A DNA stretch of 31,837 nucleotides. Source: Nephromyces sp. MM_2019 (taxonomy: Eukaryota; Apicomplexa; Aconoidasida; Nephromycida). The notes under the pieces are model-generated. The model was given only the letters and a program-made list of their open reading frames with translations, made no database searches and was not told the DNA's origin. Where the stretch lies: contig JADHZB010000203.1 in NCBI GenBank assembly GCA_015657535.1, forward strand, positions 1 through 31,837, in the 5' to 3' direction. The translations under genes were made by a program, and so were the position numbers. Positions 1 to 10,385 of the stretch are shown one piece after another; position 1 is the first letter of the stretch; each line of letters begins with the position of its first letter.

Positions 1-89
<89 letters not shown>
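1..89. repeat. (GT)n dinucleotide microsatellite at window edge
   Basis: A perfect GT repeat of at least 44 units fills the first 89 bases and is cut by the window edge, so its true length is unknown. It is the longest perfect repeat here. It lies downstream of the last recognised exportin-1 exon in gene orientation, so it is probably intronic, and would read as a CA repeat in that transcript. Confidence 0.97.
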
Positions 90-90
<1 letters not shown>

Positions 91-746
91 TAATATGTAA
101 AACTACCGTGTAATTGCGTACAGTATGATGTTGCTGTGGGTTTACGCACTGGAGTGAGGTTTTTTGCAAGAGTTTGTCCTGTGGACTGTGATTGTGTGTG
201 TATGAGTATGGATGCCCTCCCGGATTTGTGACTGCGGATTGTGTGCTTCGCTGTGTATTTCAGTGAAAACATAGCCAAATGCGAATACCCATTACACACG
301 CACACCCACTCCAGTACGTTGAAGTTTCGGCACATACTAGAGTGCTCGTTCCAGTGCAAATAAAAAGTAAGCTGTGAGCAAATCTTTGCTGCCTCACATG
401 TGCGTGTATGCGAGGTGTGAAGTTTGCACACACGCACATGGTTTGCTACTCTTAGATGATATTCATGGTTACTTCAATTAGAAGATAGAAGACGCATATC
501 CTAGAGTAAACACTTCTAACATCCCACCTCAACATGAGACCTAACAGGCGTACGTACACTCCATAGCCCCAAGGTATTAATAAACACACATTTGTACGTA
601 CACCCAACAGCCTCAAAGCATTAATACACACACGGCTGTAAGTACACCCCATAGCCTCAAAGCATCCTCACACACCCGCATGTACACACGCACACCACGA
701 CACACACAAACACACTCAGAAGATGCTCTATATATGAGAAACTTAC

Positions 747-3700
747 CGGGAGCCACTCTAGAACGAGCGATTCCGCCAGTAAACCCCAATAGTCTAAGCA
801 AATCTTGAAGGTTTCATCGTGATTGATGCGTGTCATATTTACCTGAAGAGTTTAATACCAGCATAAACCCACAAAATGCACAGCGAATCACGTCAACAAC
901 ACACAGTAGGAATGATCGCCTCACACACCGCATAAAATGCACACATATCAAAAACTTGATATGCTGGGGCACATTAAACAGCACAAACACGCAGACAGGC
1001 GGAAAGACACACAGGCACAGATAAATAGGCATACAGAGGCACAGGCAGGCACATACAGACACAGCCACACAAAGAGATGCATACACAGTACAGGCACACA
1101 GTGGCACAGGCATACACAGAGGCCCAGAGACAGACCAACACTGGCAAAACAGAGACACAAATACACAAACCCACACCCACACACCATTCAAACAACACAT
1201 TCTCCCTAACCACAATTTCAACCAAACTGAGTAAAACATCTACATCTCCAGGCCTATCACATAGAGATTCCTGATAGTTTTTCAGTAATGCTATAGGCAG
1301 AAACCGAGAGGAAGAAGGAAGGTGAGTGTACGTACACCTTATGAACTACTCCAAATCAGCGTGTATTTCACAAAAAACGAAGCACAAAGGCTTCAATACA
1401 ACAAAAACATCATAATACATGCCGCGCGTGCATGCGCGATGAAAGAAGTGTGTGTGTGCATGATGTAATATTTGTGTACGTATGCTTATGATTTAAGATG
1501 TGTATGTGCATGACATCAGACGTAAGATGTGTGTGCCTGGTATAAGATTTGTGCTTATGTGTGTGTGTGTGCGTGATGTAAGACGCAAGATGTGTGTGTG
1601 CATGCGAGCGTTCAGAAGCTAAATGCCAAATTCATCGCTTCGAGAATGACCAATCAGTGCAAGCAGTACGATAACACTCTTACACAAAGCAAAGTGAAAA
1701 AGCTATAGGATGCAGATAAACACACACGCACACAAAGGAAACAATGATAGAGGTCACACACATAAAGGGATAGGTATATGACCACACTCTTACGCACGCA
1801 AAAAACAACCAAGAGAACATCCTGAAAACGCACACTATTCAAGATGCCCCAAATAACACACACACTACATAGCACATCCGAACTAACACACACACACACA
1901 CACTACACAGCACATCCCAACTCATACACACACTCACAAGTTAAGCATATGGAAAGTTGAAGATAAAACGTTTCCCAGAAAAGCCTCATTTGCACTGCAA
2001 CATGTGCTGGATCGTCGTATTTAAAAGAAGCCAGAGGAAGATGAGAAAGTTCTGCAGCCAGGCGAACGGATGTTTCCCCTAATAAAACCGATGCACACAT
2101 ACACACAAAAGCTATATCCCAGCAAATAGGTCCAAATAATGAACACACACAAGAAGAAACAAGTACAAGCTGGGAATCCAAAATCTAATCAGTTTTCGCA
2201 TACGGCCACATAAAAAGTATGGGAAGTCTTAACACACAATATGGTGATGTTTTTTTCACACACAAGCTATGGGGAGCTTTCACACACAAAAACTCCAGTG
2301 CTATGTCGCACAAAATCTCATGTGGACTTATCCGCACACAAGCTATAGAGGTTTCGCACACAAAATATCTAGTGGGCTTCTGCACAAACACACACGCACA
2401 AATCCACATACAACCTACTGATTGTGACATAAAAGGCTTTGAAGGCTTCTTCATCCAATTGTATTGAGAATATCTCAGTCAAGCATCGAAGGCATTCTAT
2501 CTTGTATATAGTGGGACCCCAAAAGTACTCAATAAGTAGCACAGGAAGACAGGTCTGCACACACAAGCAGAAACGTAGCAAACAGCATAAATGAAGACGT
2601 AAGAGACTAAAGAAAATAAAAGATAGAAGGAGAGGATTGGCGAAAAATCTGAACGGCGAATCCATGTTGGTGTTGGTGTGTCTTTGTGTGCGTGTGTGGT
2701 GATACGCGTGGGCTTTTTGCATGTCTGTGCGCGTATTTTAAAGGAAATTCGAGGTATGAACTATTAAGGACAAGCTGGATTATACAGCTGCCTTTGATGG
2801 ATTTACCAAAACAAAGGAAAGAACACACAAGCGATTTTTAATGCCGTAAATTTCAACGATCGCAAAAGCTCTTTCAAATGATCCGCACACACAGGATTTC
2901 TCACACTCTACGCACACACAGGTTCCCTCAAGCGCATCATAAGAACTTTTTCAAGCATCAAATTGATTATACTACAAACTAAGCACACTCTAACAAGAGA
3001 AACACGTTGAAGCATACACACACATATACACACACGTACAGCAGCACTACAAACCTCTTTGTTTTGAAAAACACACGGCTTGAAGATATAGCCATAAGGA
3101 ATCCATCGTATAAAATGGCTTAAACATTGAAGAGTTTGCGTTACTAGCGATTCCTCCACGCTTCGAGGGTGGCTTGCATACATCTCCAGGACAAACATAC
3201 AAAGATCAAAGACATGCTGTACACACACAAACATTTGCAGGTACTATATTGACATACACACACACAATGTCAATAGGGGACATCATGCACGTGAAGAAGC
3301 AATCTCATACCAGCTCACACACACTAGATTAAAGGAGGAACACATACATCAGAGCTACACGAATGAAGCTACCATTCAGGCAGTACACACAAGAGGGACA
3401 AACATGAATCAAAAACCATAGAGAGTCAAACAAACAAAGCACACGCTTATACCCCCCACATCAAAGCTGCCTCCTCTACGCCCACACACACACTCAAATC
3501 CCTCACATTAAGCTGGATTCCCTTAAACCAACCTCCACACATACACACACCTGTGTACGTACACCCCCCTATATAAGATTTCAAGATGCCCTTTTTCACG
3601 CACCTGAAACTGTGATGCCATCGCCGTCATCAGCTTTTCAACCTTCTTCGTCACCATTTGCTGCCTTCCAAAATCAAAGACTTCCTCACTAATCAAATTA

Positions 3701-6401
3701 AAAAACCCATCCAACACACACAGTCAAACGCGGGTGTATATACACTGGTATTGAGGATGGTATACAATGGCATAAATATTTCAATGATAAGATAGTAATA
3801 ACTAAGCTTGAAGATGAAGGTATATGTATCGTACTCGAAAACACACATTCCACCACCATTAGCACACACCATAAACAAGAAACACGTTTCAAACACAAGC
3901 TCTTGAAACGATTAAACACTGCAGCAAAGGCACAAACATAGAAACTTCCCCAAAGCCCCAAACACATGAGCCCTGCCTTTACCTTAGAATGTTCAACAGC
4001 CTCATATTATTCTCGCACACAGCTTGATTCATTCTAGCAGATTCACAGATATCACTCATAAACGTTGGCCATCTATCAGGCCACTCACGTTTGACGATCT
4101 GAACACACACAATCCGCCAAAAAGTCGATTTCTCTACTTTTTCCCAGAGAAGCAGGAAGATGAAGTTTTGCACACCACCCTCATCCGATCTATGTGCATA
4201 ACATCAGTGTATATACACCTGAGGCGATCCTACGCGCAGATTGGTGTGTGCATCACATCAGCGTAAATACACCTCAGGGAATTCTACAGATAGCTCAGGT
4301 TTAATACACTGGAATACCCACGTATAAATCAATTAATTCCTTCTCTTCCTCGAAAAAAAAATTGAGTTTTCTTGAGATTCTTCTTCGGAATACGTATATC
4401 TACACTGATATAAGAACAATACTCATACATTGAGATCTTCCCACACACACACACACGGATATGCCCACACACCCAAACACACGACAAAACCCACACATAC
4501 ACACCTGTATAAGGTTTTCATTGACTTTGTTCATTATATGCTTCTCTGTATCTTGCAGCTTCTTTGAGCAGGCAAGGTTAAGTATCATCTCCGATACATA
4601 CTGAGTAATGCCAGTTTTTTCGTTCTCCGGAAGTATATTCCAGCGAGTCTACCAAAAGGCGGGACAACAGAGGTTTGTATAGCGAAATAGAGCCAGATAA
4701 AGGCATGCTTGAATGTGTGTGTTCAGGGCGAGATAAGAGTACGTGTGTGTGTGGAGAGGTCTGCATCTAGGTGAATTATTGGGCAATCAGTGTATGCGTG
4801 GATACCCCACAAGTGTGCAAGACGAAGCATCTTACAAGTGCGTGTTGGTGAGTGCCCAGCCCAAGAGCTCTTGCCAGTTGTATGAGTGCAAGAATGATAT
4901 GCATCCAAACAATACATCATACAAGTGTGTGTGTGTGTGTGTGTGTACTCTTCTCCTATAAGAAAGCAATTTGAAGACAACTATCTTCAGCACAGGAGAC
5001 GTTCTAGCTTATCCTCCAAACATACACGTTTTAACCTTCAAATTACTGTGAAAAGTGGCTAATTTTACGGCGAATCTCACAATCATTTTCATGCAAGCTT
5101 CTCCTAAAAACTATAGAGCAGCACAACACACTACAACTTCACGCACAAAGAAGATCTCTCTTTCGGATATTTCATGATAGCACCACACCCCAATGCTCAC
5201 AGCATGAGCTTGTATACAACTAGCAAATGCAGGATAGCAAACACACACACAGAAGCAGCGAAAAGAAGCTCACCTGTATGCAGTTATCGAGTATCTGCAG
5301 AGCGAAATACTTCGTATTCATCTCCGTCGATTTCTCCAATATTACAGCCACATGCCGCCATGAATTTGGCATATTCTTAAACTTCTCCAAGACACCATGA
5401 GCTATGCCTCTCTGAGCAGTAGAGGGGCTTGTGTGTGCGTGAGTGGTATTGGGACGCTAGCTTCAGTTGAATGTAGTGTGGCGTGTGTGTGTGGTATTGG
5501 GACGCTAGCTTCAGCTGAATGTAGTGTGGTGGGTGTGTGTGGGGTAGGGATGCTAGCTTCAGCTGAATGTAGTGTGGCGTGTGTGTGTGGTATTGGGACG
5601 CTAGCTTCAGTTGAATGTAGTGTGGTGGGTGTGTGTGGGGTAGGGATGCTAGCTTCAGCTGCGTATAGTGTGGTATTGGTATGCTAGCTTCAGTGATAAT
5701 AGCATCGCATTGTGTGTGTGTGAGTGTGCGAGTTCTCTATATATGAAGATTGGATAACGTTTGAAGCTGAAGTAGCATGTTATCGGCATTGAAGACAGGA
5801 AAAAGGTCATGTGAGGATACAGACGCTACAGTGGGAGCTTCACACTCAGGGAGAGGCAATGAGCTCGAAACAGAGGGATTCTTTAGGGTGAAAAACACAT
5901 TAACATAGAATACAAAGGGGACGACATTCCAGAAAAATAGGAAACTATAGTTTTATACAGTATCCAAGCAACACAGTAGCAATGAGGTCAAGCAGCACAC
6001 CCCGTTTATAAACTCTAGCCTTAATTAAAAGGTACTAAGAAATAGCACACAGACATTACAGCCTCTTAGGAAAAAAAGCCACATACATATAGTTACTCAC
6101 ACACATACAGATGCTCACACACAGATATAGACACAAACACACACGCCAACACACACCCACCAACACGCACACTCATAAAAATCTCAACACATAGTATATA
6201 CTATACTCGGATGCATAAGACCCTCCAACTCACGCTGTTTGAGTCATTTCCACCAGAGAACATGACTTTGACTACGTAATCTAAGATTTGGACTTTTTTA
6301 TCCGTAAATTCTACATCTTCAAAGAGTTCTTCAGGGTTGCAACTATTGCTATCCAGCTGCGTAACGGCAGCAAGCAACGGTTCTCTGTACATACACCCCA
6401 T
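747..6401 (-). CDS. XPO1: Exportin-1 (CRM1/XPO1) N-terminal part, 11 exons, 3' end beyond left edge
   Basis: Karyopherin-beta receptor that exports leucine-rich NES cargo from the nucleus with RanGTP. Exons, in transcript order: 6401-6234, 5411-5274, 4648-4505, 4098-3983, 3688-3604, 3216-3077, 2787-2706, 2500-2419, 2078-1938, 1290-1181, 842-747. They total 1302 nt (434 codons) and all phases agree. Landmarks matching CRM1 in order are MNTKYFALQILDNCIQ, TRWNILPENE, IVKREWPDRWPTFMSDI, SEEVFDFGRQQM, FIRWIPYGYIF, IECLRCLTEI and FKICLDYWGLLAESL. CRM1 is about 1,070 residues, so this covers the Ran-binding N-terminal HEAT region; the NES groove and its leptomycin cysteine lie outside. Introns (205-822 nt) are GT-AG and rich in TG runs on the sense strand. 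The start is uncertain: ATGs at 6401 and 6392 both fit, but a possible acceptor overlaps them, so an upstream first exon is possible. The exon 9/10 boundaries and the donor of the 2787 exon are less sure than the rest. Confidence 0.93.
1440..1605. repeat. Degenerate GT-rich tract
   Basis: Imperfect GT-rich sequence with recurring phrases such as taagatgtgtgtg roughly every 30-60 bases. It lies in the XPO1 intron between the exons ending at 1938 and starting at 1290. Here GT is on the plus strand, opposite to most of this gene's introns. Confidence 0.7.
2706..2787 (-). other. XPO1: XPO1 exon with ambiguous donor and probable 10-residue insertion
   Basis: The exon starts at 2787 and its conserved part reads CIIQLVLNSSYLEFPLK, which aligns without gaps to CRM1 just before the conserved CLTEI segment. 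No GT follows the conserved lysine. The first usable GT donor (at 2705) adds ten residues (YAHRHAKSPR) and keeps phase 0 with the next acceptor at 2501. The alternative is a non-canonical GC donor closer in. The insertion is basic and histidine-rich, as expected if CA/TG-type intron sequence had become coding. Confidence 0.55.
4670..4960. repeat. GT-rich intronic tract with perfect (GT) run
   Basis: A GT-rich stretch on the plus strand with a clean (GT) run at about 4925-4947. It fills much of the XPO1 intron between the exons ending at 5274 and starting at 4648. The acceptor for the 4648 exon lies just left of it with a pyrimidine-rich tract on the sense strand. No independent function seen. 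Confidence 0.65.
5445..5695. repeat. Minisatellite, 46-50 bp units, in XPO1 intron
   Basis: About five and a half tandem units beginning near 5445, 5493, 5543, 5589, 5639 and 5672. Each carries a core close to GGTATTGGGACGCTAGCTTC followed by an AGTTGAATGTAGTGTGG segment. Two alternating unit types are visible: one with TATTGGGACG, one with GGTAGGGATG. Together they form a higher-order pair of about 96 bp. The last unit is shortened. The array ends about 35 bases upstream of the acceptor for the exon starting at 5411 (sense strand). It happens to be open on the plus strand, which I regard as a by-product of the repeat. Confidence 0.9.
6100..6180. repeat. CA-rich tract
   Basis: Interrupted CA repeat on the plus strand (TG on the XPO1 sense strand). 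It lies just inside the first recognised XPO1 intron, close to the donor at 6233. Similar short CA tracts recur throughout 2.1-3.6 kb, 7.0-7.3 kb, 8.0-8.2 kb and 9.5-9.65 kb and are not listed one by one. Confidence 0.7.
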
Positions 6402-6419
6402 CAAAAATTATGAAAAACA

Positions 6420-9080
6420 GATTCTTCTCTGAGAATTTATGAGGAAGAAGAAGCTGTTTTTCTTCAGAGGTCGAAATGAGTAGTTGCCTCTAAGGCGACT
6501 TATGAGCATAGTATGAATCCTGTGGCAAAGGCGTGTGTGTGTGTCCTTCTTTCGCGGATAATAATTCATGTAGGGAGTATCTTCACACACACACACAAGA
6601 AAGACCCCAAGCAAGCGAAAGACACATGTGCGTAAGCAAAATCGGAAAGCAGACGACATTCAAGGAAAACTCCAGGAAGCAAAATCACGACGGTAGATTG
6701 CTGCAGCCCCCATCACAAGAGCAAAAAACACACAAAAGAAGCAAGCTCATGTTAAAAGGCCTTATACTTGACAAAAGCACACCAATGAAACAACGAAAAG
6801 AGCAGAAAAAAAGGTACATTGTTGGAGTTTAGTTGAAACTTCTGCAAAAAGGGCAATGAAGCAGCGTGTGAAAGCGGTGCGTGAAAGTGGTGTGTGGGAA
6901 GGTGGTGTAAGTGTAAAGCAAGCGGGAGTTTGAAGCACGTGTGTATGAAGCGAGCACATTCGCCTGACAATTAAATCACAGCTTAGATGGGAGCAATGAA
7001 ATACAGTAAAAAAAAAAGATAAACATAGGAATCTGCTGCTTTAGACCCCCAAATCAAAGTAACACACAAATTTAAAATTGCACACGCATACCGGCCTGTG
7101 AGTAAATCCAATCTCACAAACACACACACATGCTTGAAATAGGAACACACGCACCTATAACAACCACTAAACATATGCGCACATGCATATTCAAACGGAG
7201 AACACACAAATATTCAAATAAAGAACGCACATATATTACATGCATCACACATACACGCAACACACGCACACTTAGACACTAGCTTCAGGGGACATTAAAC
7301 TTTATTACCCGCTCATGATTGTGCCGAGTGTGTCGCAATACTGGCTCAATTAAAAGAGCCGAAGAGGGCCACTTTGACGCTGCTTTCTTTTCCAATCAGT
7401 AGAGAAAGTTTAACTAACTCACAGCCTTCTTATCCCGAAACAGACTGCAGAAGAAGAAGAAGCTGAAGATGGTGATGAAAACGAAACAGAAGAAGGACAA
7501 GATTCAGAAGAAGAACATCAACGAAAAAGCAAAAACATCTCTTCATTGGGAAATCTGCAAGTATATCACGAAAAATAGAGGAAACGAACTTTCTAGCCTG
7601 CAAGAATCTCAAGTAAAGTCCTGTACGCCACAACTTTGAAACCCTGCAAAACAGCTTCTTCACTAATAAAGTATCAACGGATACACAGCGTTTTGACTAG
7701 GCTTGTTTTAATCACAACTCTCCGGATAATAACACGTGATTTTTCACTCATTTCTCTCGATAAGCCGTGCAGTCGGTGTACGTACACAGAATTCTTGATT
7801 AAAGAGTTTTCCTACTGAAGTGAAAACGCCAAAATTTAGCCTGCTTTACTGACTATTCAGCCTCGTAACAGCATATCTGCTAAGATTTCAAATTTCACTA
7901 CATAAATCGTGTGTGAACACATGAAATTCATAGAAAAAAGCATCAGAGCGAAATCAACGGGTTAAGCGTAACACACTATTAGCCTATCCAAAATATGATG
8001 AAAAAGCTTATTCACACACATGCCAACCCAAACTGAGATTGCACACAAGAAAAACACAGCAAATATCATTCGCATAATGATCAGCACACAATGGAATCCA
8101 CATAAACGGGATATATATCACGCACACCACAGAATCCCACACAATAAGCACACCACGCACACACACCAACACACAAATGCTGTAAAGAAAATAACTAAAC
8201 ATTTTCCAACCTGCAAATGCTAGTGCCTATCCAAACATATAATGCACAAAATCAGATTGGAAAACCGACGTCTGTAGGAATTAAAAGAGGGAAAATAATT
8301 TTCTCTTATAATCGACAAAATGAAGAAAGTTCTAAACAGCTACTATAGAGCTATATGAAGAGCATACACTACATTAACTGATGCGAAATACAATAGAAGA
8401 AGTGAAGCAGATTGAAAAAAAAGACACACGTACTCCAAACAATCAAAGCACACCGAAACAGATTAGCATGAAAACGAGGATACTAACAAAAGTGAATGTA
8501 AACATGAAACATCAAGACGAGGATAAACATCGATAAAACAGAGGATTGCTACATATTTAAGCAACCCAGAAACACTTGTTTGCAGCAAAATTTGGAGTAT
8601 ACTTTCTCAAACTCTGTCCGGCAGAAGCACTACTATTTTCTGCACACATCACTCCACAAAATTTTCAAAATTCAAGCACTACACAAGCAAGCGACTCTGC
8701 CAATCTATGCCTTCAAAAGGAAACCTTAATCAACACACAATGTATTATCAATCACTTCAAAAGGCAAAAATATTGCCGTCATCTTCGCTATACAAAGAAG
8801 ATGACGACATGGAAATACAAAGAAAAGAGACAGAGAAACAGCTTATTACTTTGTAAAAACATCAAAAATCAAAATGCAGCAAACTTTACACCTAAAGCAG
8901 AGACGCAAGAAAATCTCATCTATACATTAAGCTGAAGAGGAAAAAAACTCGCTACTACAAACACACTAGCAGGAGAGCGAAATGCATGGAAAAGGATTAT
9001 AGAAGAAAAGGGATCAATAAAAGAAAGAAATCCCCCCACACAGCAAAAGAAACCAAAACGGACAAAGAGAAGCCAAAATC
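6420..9080. other. A/C-rich region without an assignable gene
   Basis: The plus strand is strongly A-rich with scattered CA runs. This is the same bias that the XPO1 introns show, so it may be 5' flank or introns of a minus-strand transcription unit. Several lysine-rich open frames on the plus strand (for example 8576-8935 and 8986-9297) reflect A-richness rather than conserved sequence. One small minus-strand candidate exon (about 8643 to 8569, NSSASAGQSLRKYTPNFAAN) has an acceptor and a GTGTTT donor, but no partners. Confidence 0.5.
7425..7560 (+). other. Candidate exon: very acidic low-complexity segment
   Basis: A 45-codon open segment bounded by an acceptor (ctcacag) and a GTATAT donor. 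It begins LLIPKQTAEEEEAEDGDENE and ends ISSLGNLQ. The acidic part is encoded by GAA/GAT-rich sequence, so it could be a simple-sequence by-product. The flanking kilobases look like sense-strand-minus DNA, which argues against a plus-strand gene. No family recognised and no partner exon found. Confidence 0.2.
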
Positions 9081-9083
9081 TAC

Positions 9084-9852
9084 ACAATATATATGCAGAA
9101 GAGCTGCGAAAAAGTCAGCCAAAAGGAAATATTCTAGGAGTGTCCAAAAAAAGGTGATTCTGCTTCTAAAATCACAACTTATTAATGTTAATTATACACA
9201 GGGAACTCCAAAATGTATCAATAGTAGATATTCGTATAAATTATTAAGAATAATACGAACAAGGAACCGCATCAAGTTTTTTCCGAGAGAAATCTAATTG
9301 AAAAAAGAACCATCTTCATATTCTTGTTGAAGAAGAGTTCATTCATTCCAGCACAACATATAGCAGGAGATACACCACACACACCAAGTGAATTCAACTT
9401 CTTACAAGGAAAAGCTGGAGCTCCAAGTCATTGAAAGATGAGCCAATAAAAGCACGCAAAAATCGCAAAATTATGGTATAATCAAAAACAACCCCAACAC
9501 ATATCACCCACAAAATTGCAGTTGACAAAACAGTAGCGAAAAAACACACGAAAAGGCCCACAATACACGCGCACACACACGCAAACACAGATATACACAC
9601 AGACAGGCTCACAAAACATACCAACACATTCACACACAATGCCCAAAAAATTTCAAAAAGTTTTGCCACATAACATGTACGATTCAACTTACAATATACA
9701 CGTCACGGGAATAAATTTTTAAGTCCCATTTGCTCACGCCAACGTAACTCCCCCCAAGCTGATGAAAAGTTTCAAAGACACACAAGGGGGCTTCAAGCTA
9801 TATTCTCCGTATATCCAGTACTTTTTCCCATAAATAGCTAGTCTTTTGGTCC
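9084..9852 (-). other. Candidate exons of an unrecognised minus-strand gene
   Basis: Two splice-bounded open segments. The first, 9852-9738, has 37 codons including KKYWIYGEYSLKPPCVSLKL, an acceptor after a T-rich tract and a GTGAGC donor. The second, 9293-9200, has 31 codons including KNLMRFLVRIILNNLYEYLL, an acceptor ttcaattag and a GTGTAT donor. A third, near 9166-9084, is hydrophobic but its phase does not fit the previous donor. An ATG at 9894 could begin a first exon (MESGDED), but would need an intron of only 34 nt. The plus strand is A/C-rich from here down to XPO1, as over XPO1 itself, which fits minus-strand transcription. No family recognised and the chain is not closed. Confidence 0.25.
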
Positions 9853-9959
9853 CTCAAAAAAGACATACATTTCCAACGCAGCCTACAATCTTCGTCGCCA
9901 CTTTCCATATAAAAAATGCGCTCAATTGGAATGAAAACAGACAGGAGAGAGAAGAGGAA

Positions 9960-10140
9960 GAGAAGAAAACGCTAAGGAGGCGCGATTTTGCTTAACTCCG
10001 TGTATTCCCGTAAAGTTGGTAGAAACAGCTGGTTTTTCGCTTCGCTATATGCGGGCGTGAAGACGGCTAATATTCACAGGGCATTAGTCATTGCATTTCC
10101 GGCGGCAACCAAAAAGCGGACTAGGACCAGATTAAGAAAG
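9960..10140. promoter_or_regulatory. GC/CpG-richer island between the two sequence regions
   Basis: This stretch is clearly richer in GC and CpG than the A-rich DNA to its left. It lies just upstream of the possible minus-strand start near 9894, so it could be a promoter or a bidirectional intergenic region. A plus-strand frame running through it (9988-10212) has no ATG and runs into the tandem repeat, so I do not call it a gene. No specific promoter motif recognised. Confidence 0.2.
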
Positions 10141-10154
10141 TGCGTTTGTGCGTG

Positions 10155-10385
10155 CATGTGTGTGGGAGAGGCTCATGGAACATCTCTCGCTAGTTTGGTG
10201 GTGTGTGTGTAGGAGTCGCTCATAGAATATCTCTATAGTTTCTTGGTGTGTATGTATAGGAGAGGCTCATAGAACATCTCTCTCTGGCCTGGATGTTGCT
10301 GTGAGGGAGAAGGGGTGGTAGAATCTCTCTCTCCAGTCGGATTTAGCGCGTGGGAGAGGCTCATAGAGCATCTCTAGCTTTGGCT
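10155..10385. repeat. Degenerate tandem repeat, about 45-50 bp period
   Basis: Four to five diverged units, each with a core like GGAGAGGCTCATAGAACATC followed by a TCTCT run and a GT-rich spacer. Core copies start near 10167, 10211, 10259 and 10352, with a more diverged one near 10310. It sits exactly where CA/TG-rich DNA to the left gives way to non-repetitive DNA to the right. Confidence 0.75.

Noticed and set aside
814..1239. A long cysteine- and valine-rich minus-strand frame
   Set aside because: It is a by-product of TG repeats, although its 5' part overlaps the real XPO1 exon at 1290-1181 in another role. Composition is low-complexity and it crosses a splice donor.
5397..5687. Plus-strand frame encoding a repeated ASAECSVVGVCG-like protein
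   Set aside because: It is the minisatellite read in a frame free of stops. It lies on the antisense strand of an XPO1 intron and begins within the antisense of an exon.
8576..9297. Two long lysine-rich plus-strand frames
   Set aside because: A-richness of the plus strand lowers the stop rate and yields Lys/Asn/Thr runs. There is no recognisable domain, and the strand bias suggests transcription from the other strand.
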